From assembly GCF_900105115.1 (NCBI RefSeq), contig NZ_FNRV01000001.1, positions 5,831,501 through 5,895,500 on the forward strand: a stretch of 64,000 nt of DNA, given 5' to 3'. Both the position numbers and the translations under genes were made by a program. This document shows, piece after piece, positions 52,037 through 59,807 of the stretch. The stretch comes from Pseudomonas mohnii. Lineage in GTDB: Bacteria; Pseudomonadota; Gammaproteobacteria; Pseudomonadales; Pseudomonadaceae. The notes beneath the pieces were generated by a model that did no database searches, was not told where the DNA came from, and saw nothing but the letters and a program-made list of their open reading frames with translations. Position 1 is the first letter of the stretch; every line of letters begins with the position of its first letter.

Positions 52037-52798
52037 CTCAATACCCTTTGAAGTTGGATTCAAACCGCGTGTGGCCTGCCATCTCTTGGGGTCAAGACTA
52101 GGGATCACCCTGATATCGGTAAAATATTATTAAGCTGGCATTTGAGTATAAATAACTGATGCAGAGCCTTTGCCCCCCCTGGCTTGGGGGCCCGGCGGAG
52201 AATTGAAAGGCGTCGACAACACAGCAGGCAGGTTGCGTTCTCGATATCAGCCGCATAAACGATCTTCAGCGAGCATTTCCTGAGCTTATCGGCACCGGGC
52301 TCAAGCCTCTGCGCAGGCACTTGGCCAAACCTCTTGAACACAGGCGAACTGCTGATCTCTGAGGCAATACAGGCGGAAGATTTCAGGATCGGCCCCCTCG
52401 GAAATCCGGGACTGAGCGCGTTCACAGAAAAATATTTATTTTCCCTGACGCAAATCGATAGCTTGCCGGGCTTCCTTGTCTCCATATGGCAAGTCGAGGA
52501 CATCAAGTGAAGATCTATCGAGACGGTTTCCGGCCTCCGCTGATGCGGGTGCACTCCGTGAATCCAAGAGAAAGCCCGCAGTCCTGCGGTTTTTTTCGTC
52601 TTAAGGTTGCTCATTGCCCTTGGGCACTTCAGTTTTAGGGCGAGGGTCCGTAAGCGTCAGGCCAAGACGCCCCCTCGAAATCACAATCAGTCGGGACTTT
52701 CGAAACCCGTCTACCGACACAGCTGTCGCAGAGAAATTTCAAAATTGTTGAACCGAGGTTAATCTTTTACCCCTTCGACTATGACGCAAGGACAGCTG
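52037..52798. other. Gene-free stretch with terminator
   Basis: About 760 bp. A leftward frame at 52105-52614 (169 aa) has odd composition and runs back through the terminator, so I do not call it. The region should contain promoters for the monooxygenase operon and for grpB-like. Rightward sequence before 52600 may be a non-coding transcript. Confidence 0.45.
52574..52597 (+). terminator. Rho-independent terminator, orphan
   Basis: CCGCAG-TC-CTGCGG (stem CCGCAG/CTGCGG, extended by flanking bases) followed by seven T residues. No rightward gene precedes it, so it may close a small RNA whose 5' end is within 52400-52560. Confidence 0.75.
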
Positions 52799-53305
52799 AT
52801 GGCCCTCACCAGTGAAATCTCTCCATACAACCCTCAGTGGCCGCTACTTTTTACCGCCGAAAACCGACGCATAGAGGAGGGCTTCGGTACTGAGCTTATC
52901 GGAACTCATCATATTGGTAGCACCGCCGTTCCGGGGCTTTCCGCCAAACCGGAAATCGACATCTTGGTTGTGGTGTCGGAGCATATAAATGAGGTGGCTC
53001 GTAGCGAGTTCATGCGCACATTGGGCTATGTGCGGGGAACAGATCTTTCCGCCGGACACCACTTTTATCGTCGCGATGTTGATGGGGTGAGAACTCATAA
53101 AATACACGTGTGCGTTGCTGGTCATGGACAGATTGCACGAATGTTACGTTTCCGCGACCTGTTGAGAGAAGACAGCACTATCCGCAAGCAATACCAGGAT
53201 TTGAAGCTGCGGCTCGAAGCTGACAACCGGGGAGGCATTGCTGAGTATCTCGCGCATAAGGCGCCCTACATTGACGCCTTGATGAATATGCACCTAGGGG
53301 ATTAA
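52799..53305 (+). CDS. GrpB family (UPF0157) nucleotidyltransferase-like protein
   Basis: A 168-aa protein with the GrpB/UPF0157 signature ISPYNPQWPLLFTAENRRIE, IGTHHIGSTAVPGLSAKPEIDILV (a minimal nucleotidyltransferase GS...D.D pattern) and the later KIHVCVAGHGQIARMLRFRDLLR. The ATG at 52799 has AAGGA 6 nt upstream and is preferred over an ATG at 52781. Function of the family is unknown, though it shares the pol-beta superfamily fold. Lower GC than average and followed directly by IS66 debris, so it may be accessory. Confidence 0.9.
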   Translation: MALTSEISPYNPQWPLLFTAENRRIEEGFGTELIGTHHIGSTAVPGLSAKPEIDILVVVSEHINEVARSEFMRTLGYVRGTDLSAGHHFYRRDVDGVRTHKIHVCVAGHGQIARMLRFRDLLREDSTIRKQYQDLKLRLEADNRGGIAEYLAHKAPYIDALMNMHLGD

Positions 53306-53332
53306 GTCCGTGTTCATATCAGTGCTCCAGAG

Positions 53333-53449
53333 CTAAACGGGTATCCACTGATGCGGCAGCAGCTCAGCAACCTCACTCGCCCGCTGCGTCGGCAGACGCG
53401 TAAGGACATACTTCAGGTAGATTGCAGCGCCATGGCTTTGTTCGTGCGC
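53333..53449 (-). pseudogene. IS66 tnpC fragment (C-terminus)
   Basis: In a different frame from tnpA, the sequence reads GAAIYLKYVLTRLPTQRASE, VAELLPHQWIPV and a stop. This is the characteristic end of the IS66 transposase TnpC (IYLKDVLTRLPT, LLPHRW). About 38 of some 510 residues remain. The junction with tnpA lies near 53440. Confidence 0.8.
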
Positions 53450-53589
53450 ACTCGAATCCATTTATGAACGAGGTTCGCGTTAAAGCCATGGTGCTGCGCG
53501 ACGCTAGCAATCGAAGCGCCGGGCTGGGCGCACTCTTGGACAACATGGGCCTTGAAGGATTTGGAATAGGAACGGCGTTTTGGCTGCAT
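53413..53589 (-). pseudogene. IS66 tnpA fragment (N-terminus)
   Basis: Starts MQPKRRSYSKSFKAHVVQEC and continues AQPGASIASVAQHHGFNANL, the helix-turn-helix of IS66 TnpA, then VHKWIR. After that the frame enters foreign sequence and stops at residue 58. The intact protein is about 100-130 aa. Confidence 0.82.
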
Positions 53590-53852
53590 GGAAAGACCCG
53601 CTTAAAAGGCTAGAAATGGTGTCCACTAAAATTAGGTGGACACCATCGCCGTTGGCGTTGGGGTCTGAAAGGTGAGTTGGCCGGACGCTTACGAGGGTCC
53701 TGCACTATCAGTTGCTGCTCCTGCCAGGTTTGATCCTGCTGTTTCCCTTTCTTGAGCAGGGAATGGTTGCTCGCGGGTCTTTATCCGTTGAATCAGATTA
53801 AGTGTCTGGCTTTTGGCTGGGCGCCGGGATTGACTCAACGTGAGTAAACCTT

Positions 53853-54623
53853 TCAGCCAATGGTCGGGGTTGGCCAAGCCACGTTTGGCAGTGTTTCGTA
53901 TTCGGGCTTTGCGAAAAGATAGCCTTGATAGAAGTTAATGCCCAGGGTCAGTAACTGCTGTAGTTCGGCATTGGTCTCTACGCCCTCTGCAATCACTTCA
54001 ATGTTGAGCGCTTTGCATACACCGAGGATGCCTTGGACGATTGCCTGTCGCACCGGGTCAGTGCAGATGCTACGTACCAGGGCCATGTCCAGTTTGATGA
54101 TGTCGGGTTGAAACTCTGCCAGCAAATTGAGCCCTGAGTACCCGGCACCGAAATCATCTATCGCTGTCTTGAAGCCTTTAAGACGATATTCTCGAATGAT
54201 GCTTTTCAGATGTTCCTTGTCCACCAGTTCTTCGTTTTCGGTGATCTCGAAAATCAGTCTTTCTGTGGGAAAACCAAATCTGCGTGCAGCTTCAAGCGTC
54301 GCACGAATGCATGTGGCTGCTTGATATACCGCGTTGGGCAAGAAGTTGATGCTGACAAAACAGGGGATTTTCAGGCGTGAAGCAAGCTCGACAGCCTTGA
54401 CGCGACATGCTTGGTCAAAGGCATAACGGTTCTGTTCGTTCACCTTTCCAAGAATGGCGGCGGCACCACTGCCATCGCAACCACGTACCAAGGCCTCGTA
54501 GGCAAAAATACTGTTGTCGCGCAGGTCTACGATTGGCTGGAACGCCATACTGAACTCAAAATCCAGTGCATCGCCTTCTCTACAGGCACTGCAAGGAGGG
54601 ACTATGGGTGATTTCGTGTTCAT
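53853..54623 (-). CDS. Stand-alone EAL-domain c-di-GMP phosphodiesterase
   Basis: A 256-aa protein starting MNTKSPIVPPCSACREGDAL at 54623, with AAGG 6-7 nt upstream. The frame extends to 54749 without support. The EAL domain fills residues ~25-245: MAFQPIVDLRDNSIFAYEALVRG, FVSINFLPNA, EITENEELVDKEHL, IDDFGAGYSGLNLL, IIKLDMALVR and EVIAEGVET. Metal and substrate residues (E of EAL, DD, K, E) appear intact, so it should be active. An N-terminal CSAC motif might bind metal. It lies 70 bp downstream of a BdlA-like gene, same strand. Confidence 0.9.
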   Translation of the reverse strand: MNTKSPIVPPCSACREGDALDFEFSMAFQPIVDLRDNSIFAYEALVRGCDGSGAAAILGKVNEQNRYAFDQACRVKAVELASRLKIPCFVSINFLPNAVYQAATCIRATLEAARRFGFPTERLIFEITENEELVDKEHLKSIIREYRLKGFKTAIDDFGAGYSGLNLLAEFQPDIIKLDMALVRSICTDPVRQAIVQGILGVCKALNIEVIAEGVETNAELQQLLTLGINFYQGYLFAKPEYETLPNVAWPTPTIG

Positions 54624-54693
54624 TCGAGACCTTATTTTAATAATGATTAGTGTGTCGACCGAGCCAGGGTTTTGTACATGCCGCAAGGCTGAC

Positions 54694-56010
54694 TCATCGT
54701 GCCAAAGTCGACGAGAAATTGCTGATTGCCTGTACGACTTGGCGAGCACTGTCCTGAATATCCAGTATCACTTGACCAGCCTCACCGGCTAATTTGACTC
54801 CTTGTTCCGCCTTGTCTTTACTCGCCTCCATCCTGGCCACCGCCCCCTTGGCCAATTCACGATTGTGCTGCACCACCTCGACAATCTTGAGGGTGGCCTG
54901 GCTTGTGCGCGAAGCCAGATTGCGCACTTCGTCAGCGACCACCGCAAAACCTCGACCCTGCTCTCCGGCACGAGCCGCTTCGATGGCGGCGTTTAGCGCT
55001 AGAAGATTCGTTTGTTCGGCGATGCCACGGATGGTCTGCACGATGCTGCTGATGACTTCCGACTGTTGACTGACATCATTGATACCTTCGGCTGCGTGAT
55101 TCAATTCGCCCGCCAGGCTTTGCATGACATCCACGGTCTCCTGCACCACTCGGGCACCTTCGTGTGCTGTATCGTCGGTTTTCAATGAAGTCTCATAGGC
55201 CATGCGTGCTGCTCGTGACTCAGCTTCCTGCTGGAGAACCTGAGCCGTGATATCGCTCGCAAACTTGACGACTTTATACAGGCTGCCGTTGGCGTCGAAC
55301 ACGGGGTTGTAAGTCGCACGTAACCAGACGGTGCGTCCCCGGTTGTCGAGGCGCTTGAAGTTGCCGGAGAAAAACTCGCCTTGATTCAGGCGCTCCCAGA
55401 ACTGGCGATACTCATTGGATTCACTTTCGCTACGCTCACAGAACAGACGATGGTGCTTGCCAACAATCTCATCGAGACGGTAACCCATCACGGCAAGGAA
55501 GTTTTCGTTGGCGCTGATGACTTCTCCCAGCCGGTTGAACTCAATGGTTGCCATGGAACGGTTAATCGCCTTGATTTGGCTCTCCTGCTCTTGTTCCTTC
55601 TGCACCCGGGCAGTGACATCAGAAGCAATCTTGACGACCTTGATCACCTGTCCAGAGGCGTCGCGAACAGGGTTATAACTGGCCTCCAGCCAGATCTCAC
55701 GCCCCTGTTTGTCCAGGCGCAGGAAGCGGTCGTTTATGAACTCACCCTTACTCAGGCGTGACCAGAAACCTTGATAAGCGACGCTGTTGGCGCATTGCGG
55801 TGTACAGAACAAGCGGTGATGCCTGGAGTGAATTTCCTCAAGGCGATAGCCCATTATTCTCAGGAAATTGTTGTTCGCGCCGAGGACCTTGCCATCAGGC
55901 TGGAACTCAATCAGCGCCATGGAGCCACCTAAGGCGGCAAGGGTGGCTTCGCAGTCAGCCAAGCGCTGCTGGCTGAGGGCCAGCTTTTTTTTGATTTGCG
56001 AGTTGAACAT
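54694..56010 (-). CDS. bdlA: BdlA-like soluble PAS-PAS methyl-accepting protein
   Basis: A 438-aa protein with no membrane helix. Two very similar PAS domains occupy residues ~20-140 ([27 protein letters not shown]) and ~145-260 ([30 protein letters not shown]). An MCP signalling domain follows, with the hairpin [34 protein letters not shown]. This architecture and length match P. aeruginosa BdlA (biofilm dispersion, about 417 aa) and related Aer-like soluble receptors. BdlA responds to nutrient and redox cues and acts through c-di-GMP phosphodiesterases. The adjacent EAL gene fits that picture. Chemotaxis coupling remains an alternative. Confidence 0.85.
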   Translation of the reverse strand: MFNSQIKKKLALSQQRLADCEATLAALGGSMALIEFQPDGKVLGANNNFLRIMGYRLEEIHSRHHRLFCTPQCANSVAYQGFWSRLSKGEFINDRFLRLDKQGREIWLEASYNPVRDASGQVIKVVKIASDVTARVQKEQEQESQIKAINRSMATIEFNRLGEVISANENFLAVMGYRLDEIVGKHHRLFCERSESESNEYRQFWERLNQGEFFSGNFKRLDNRGRTVWLRATYNPVFDANGSLYKVVKFASDITAQVLQQEAESRAARMAYETSLKTDDTAHEGARVVQETVDVMQSLAGELNHAAEGINDVSQQSEVISSIVQTIRGIAEQTNLLALNAAIEAARAGEQGRGFAVVADEVRNLASRTSQATLKIVEVVQHNRELAKGAVARMEASKDKAEQGVKLAGEAGQVILDIQDSARQVVQAISNFSSTLAR

Positions 56011-56346
56011 ACGTACCTCAGTGGATATGGACTGCTTGGCACTTTCATCAAGCTAACGCAAAAGTTATACATTGCTGTAGTGATTGTACAAGAAAATTCG
56101 AGATTGAACACGAAGGATGGATGTTGATCGCGGGTCATGCCTTAATCGGGTAGGGGGATCGAGCGTTGGCAATTGAGGGTTGGTTTGCGCAGCTGGGGCA
56201 TAATCGACAGCGCACTCGATGCCTGAGCATTCTTGTGCGTAGGACGTTATTTTGTATAGGTTTGTATCAAGCGGGCCCGGGAGCAGGCTGAGGATGGACG
56301 CTGTTCTTTCTGTGAGAGTGCCGCCCCTTCGAGTCGGGGCGGCTGT
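56011..56346. other. Intergenic region between bdlA-like and hiuH
   Basis: 336 bp without a gene. It should hold the bdlA-like promoter. At 56320-56343 is a hairpin GCCGCCCC-TTCGAGTC-GGGGCGGC, 28 bp beyond the hiuH stop, which probably ends the hiuH transcript although no T tract follows. Confidence 0.55.
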
Positions 56347-56371
56347 CTATTCATTGGGTATCGCTTGACGA

Positions 56372-56782
56372 TCAATTTCCTCGGTAGGTGGAGAAGCCAT
56401 AAGGGCTGAGAAGCAACGGGATGTGGTAGTGAGGAACGGTACCGTCCACTTCAAAAATGACGGGTACCTCCGGAAAGAAGCTGGACGTTTTGTGCGCTTT
56501 GAACCACTCACCGGTCTTGAAGGTGACACGGTAGGTACCTTTTTCCAGACCCCGACCTTCCGGATACAGCCCGGTGATACGACCTTGCTCGTTGGTTGCC
56601 GCGCTGTTGAGCATGTCCCAGTTTTTTCCATCCTGTTTTTCCAGCGTGACATTCACGCCAGGGGAGGGCAGGCCATCCTGCAAGTTGAGTACATGCACGC
56701 TCAATGGATTTGCCGCTGCTGATGCAAGGGCTGAAAGGGCACTCAATACAGCGCCAGCGAAGAAGCTTTTCAATACAGTCAT
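56372..56782 (-). CDS. hiuH: Periplasmic 5-hydroxyisourate hydrolase (transthyretin-like)
   Basis: A 136-aa protein with a signal peptide (MTVLKSFFAGAVLSALSALA...ASAAA), then the transthyretin-related core: NPLSVHVLNLQDGLPSPGVN (HVLN-LD-G-PA pattern), KTGEWFKAHKTSSFFPEVPV, VPHYHIPLLLSPYGFSTYRG and a final N. The C-terminal YRGN varies from the usual YRGS. HiuH hydrolyses 5-hydroxyisourate in urate degradation; E. coli HiuH is also periplasmic and controlled by HprRS. AAGGA precedes the ATG at 56782. Follows the GlcG-like gene by 10 bp. Confidence 0.9.
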   Translation of the reverse strand: MTVLKSFFAGAVLSALSALASAAANPLSVHVLNLQDGLPSPGVNVTLEKQDGKNWDMLNSAATNEQGRITGLYPEGRGLEKGTYRVTFKTGEWFKAHKTSSFFPEVPVIFEVDGTVPHYHIPLLLSPYGFSTYRGN

Positions 56783-56792
56783 GGGGATGTCC

Positions 56793-57296
56793 TTAGTTTT
56801 TAACGGCAGGTAAAACTTTGTTAATAGCAACCTCTGCACAACCTTCATCGTTTGCAGCCCCGCCCGCACCGGCCACGCCGATGGCGCCGATGACCTGACC
56901 CTCAAATTTCAATGGCACGCCTCCACCGAGCAGTAACAACTCATCAAGGGTGTTGAGGTTTTCAGCATCCGGATTCGCGCGAGCGCGTTCAGCCAGCAAC
57001 CGCGTCGAAGTCTTGGTCGACAGGGCGGTATAGGCTTTGCGTTGCGCGGCTAACGTGTTGTGCGGGCCGACATTGTCATCGCGTTGCACGGCAACCAGAT
57101 TGCCGCCACGGTCGACCACTGCGGCAACGGCGGTGCGGCCATCGGCGTGACAGGCCATCAGCGCGGCATTTAGCAAATCGTTGGCCATTGCCAGTGACAC
57201 GTCCTTGCGCTGCACAACTTGATCCGGGGCTGCAACGGCGAATGCAGAGCTCATGGCGAGTGTGATGAGCAATGAAGTCGATAGGCTTGTACGCAT
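56793..57296 (-). CDS. Periplasmic GlcG/HbpS-family (heme-binding-type) protein
   Basis: A 167-aa exported protein starting MRTSLSTSLLITLAMSSAFA (cleavage near AVAA). The GlcG/HbpS (DUF336) core follows: AMANDLLNAALMACHADGRT, AVVDRGGNLVAVQRDDNVGP, ARKAYTA-like (AQRKAYTALSTKTSTRL), LLLGGGVPLKFEGQVIGAIG and VAGAGGAANDEGCAEVAINK. HbpS in Streptomyces binds heme and signals redox stress to a two-component system. With hiuH and an HprRS-like pair beside it, a role in periplasmic oxidant or heme sensing is plausible. Promoter-proximal gene of the leftward pair. Confidence 0.88.
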   Translation of the reverse strand: MRTSLSTSLLITLAMSSAFAVAAPDQVVQRKDVSLAMANDLLNAALMACHADGRTAVAAVVDRGGNLVAVQRDDNVGPHNTLAAQRKAYTALSTKTSTRLLAERARANPDAENLNTLDELLLLGGGVPLKFEGQVIGAIGVAGAGGAANDEGCAEVAINKVLPAVKN

Positions 57297-57375
57297 GCTG
57301 TTTCCTTGGGTTGAGTCTGTCTGAGTCATTGCCAGACATCATGACCAGCGCACCCCGTCAGAATGATTGCCTGCG

Positions 57376-57393
57376 CATTACCAAGATGTAATG
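57376..57393. promoter_or_regulatory. HprR/CusR-type operator box
   Basis: CATTAC-CAAGAT-GTAATG, a perfect 6-6-6 palindrome in the divergent promoter. It matches the CATTACNNNNNNGTAATG box that HprR (YedW) and CusR recognise in E. coli. It lies 51 nt upstream of hprR and 80 bp upstream of the GlcG-like gene, well placed to regulate both operons. Confidence 0.85.
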
Positions 57394-57443
57394 TGAGAAA
57401 TCAGCGAAGCGGGCTAGCCTGTGCTCCAGTCCTGGAGGAAAAA

Positions 57444-58111
<668 letters not shown>

Positions 58112-58115
<4 letters not shown>

Positions 58116-59482
58116 AACTGTTTCCGCGCACCCTGAGCCTGCGCCTGGCGATCATGTTCGCCCTGGTCAGCACGCTGTTACTGGGCTCCATTGGTTTTTA
58201 TCTTTATCAATCGTTGCAGCGAGAGATTGCCTGGCGCGATGATCAGGCCCTGCTGGGGCGCCTGGAGCGAATGCAAGCCTTGATCAGCGATAGCGACAGC
58301 ATCGAGCAACTGCGAGGTCGGCCCAAGCTCTACGAAAACATGTTGGGCAATCGCGACAGTCTGCTATGGATCGTCGATGACACTGGCAAGGTGTTAATCG
58401 AAATCAATCCAGTGCGAATGACGTTGCCGAAGTTACCCGCTGCACCCCACGCTCGCCTCGTTGACGATCACTCCTCCGAGCCAGTGCGACTTGCCTGGCA
58501 GGATGTCATACAGGGTGATCGCGGTTTGACCCTGATTGCTGGCAAGTTGCTGGGGGAACGCGACCAGATGCTGGGGGCTTACCGGCTCAAGCTCTGGCTG
58601 GCCATGTCAGTCGGTGCGCTTCTGGCTTTTGCACTCGGCTGGTGGGTCAGTCAACGAGGCTTGCACCCTGTGCGCCTGCTGGCCAAGCGCGCAGCCGGAA
58701 TCGATGTGCAGCATCTGCATCTGCGGCTGGATCAGTTCAATGAACTGAATGAGCTCAAGCTGCTCTGTAGCGCCCTCAACCAGATGCTTGCACGCCTTGA
58801 GGACGGATTCGCCCAGCTTTCACGCTTCTCGGAAGATCTCGCCCATGAGATGCGAACCCCGCTTGGCAACCTGATGGGACATACCCAGCAAGCCCTGAGG
58901 CGCAGTCGCTCTATCGAGGACTATCAGAACCTGCTGGTTTCCAATCAGGAAGAGTATGAAAGGCTGGCCCGAATGATCGACAGCATGCTGTTTCTCGCTC
59001 GCACCGAGCAGCCAAACGCTTGCGTAAAATTCGAGCAAATCAACCTGCACGATCTGATCGAGCAGCTATGTGAGTATTTCGAAGGCGTGGCGCAGGAGCG
59101 AGATGTGCAACTGATCAACCAGACTCAGGATCAGTTGCGGGGTGATCCAGGCTTGATCCGTCGAGCATTGGCTAACTTGCTGGCCAATGCGCTGCGCTAC
59201 GCAACGCCCGCCTCTGCAGTGACGGTCAGCAGCGAGGTTTCGCAGGACACGCTCGAAATCACGGTGCACAACCACGGCGAGCCGATTGCAGCAGAGCATC
59301 TGCCGCGATTGTTTGAGCGCTTTTACCGGTGTGACCCCTCACGCAATCAACCCGACGATTCCGGGGGGCTGGGATTGGCCATTGTTCGCTCAATCATGCA
59401 ACTGCATGGCGGTCGCGTATCCGTTGATAGCACTGAAGCAGGTACGAGCTTTCACTTGGAGTTTCCCCTTGGAAACGCTTGA
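58112..59482 (+). CDS. hprS: Sensor histidine kinase, HprS/CusS-like
   Basis: A heavy-metal-type sensor kinase of about 456 aa if started at a CTG at 58112, which overlaps the hprR stop and has GAGG 7 nt upstream. This gives [20 protein letters not shown] with a normal first membrane helix. The first ATG (58154) lacks a ribosome site and shortens the cytoplasmic lead. Two helices (~12-32, ~158-180) flank a periplasmic sensor, then HAMP. The H-box is [12 protein letters not shown], followed by [13 protein letters not shown] N-box (LLANALRYA) and the G-box [11 protein letters not shown]. It phosphorylates HprR; E. coli HprS senses H2O2. Confidence 0.87.
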
Positions 59483-59484
59483 AT

Positions 59485-59763
59485 ATGAGTAGCGAAAGTC
59501 CAACCACCAAAGCCGAGCGTCTTCGCATTCCGGGGACGATCTGGGCGTTGGGCTTTGTCAGCCTGTTCATGGATCTGTCTTCTGAGCTGGTACACAGCTT
59601 GCTACCTGTATTTTTGGTGACGACATTGGGTGCGAGTGCATTGACCGTCGGGGTCATCGAGGGGATTGCCGAGTCGACCGCAATGCTCGTCAAGATATTC
59701 TCGGGTGCTATCAGCGACTTTATGGGGCGGCGCAAAGGATTGCTGTTACTCCAGAAACAATAA
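59485..59763 (+). pseudogene. Truncated MFS transporter gene
   Basis: Starts MSSESPTTKAERLRIPGTIW, then ALGFVSLFMDLSSELVHSLL and GVIEGIAESTAMLVKIFSGAISDFMGRRKGLLLLQKQ, a clear beginning of a drug or metal MFS transporter with motif A (SDFMGRRK). The frame ends after 92 residues (about 400 expected) and the following DNA has no continuation in any frame. It directly follows the kinase gene by 2 bp. The 3' part was probably lost when the adjacent segment with the DedA-PAP2 gene came in. Confidence 0.82.
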
Positions 59764-59807
59764 TTGTTCAGGCAGGGTGCAGAAGAATGGCGATCGGATT
59801 GAGCAAC

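Larger units (their letters stand above)
53333..53693 (-). mobile_element. Internally deleted IS66-family element
   Basis: Reading leftward from 53693, the sequence begins GTAAGCGTCCGGCCAAC, a typical IS66 terminal repeat. The tnpA start comes about 100 bp later, then the C-terminal end of tnpC and its stop at 53333. All of tnpB, most of tnpC and the end of tnpA are missing. Only about 360 bp remain of an expected 2.5 kb. No clear second terminal repeat was found near 53306-53332. A palindrome GGTGTCCACTAAAATTAGGT with its flanks lies upstream of tnpA. Confidence 0.82.

Noticed and set aside
52105..52614. 169-aa leftward frame downstream of the monooxygenase start
   Set aside because: It begins inside the terminator hairpin, has no family features and odd composition; treated as non-coding.
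53689..53877. 62-aa leftward frame between the EAL gene and the IS66 remnant
   Set aside because: It has a TTG start inside the EAL gene end, stops in the IS terminal repeat, and shows no recognisable domain.
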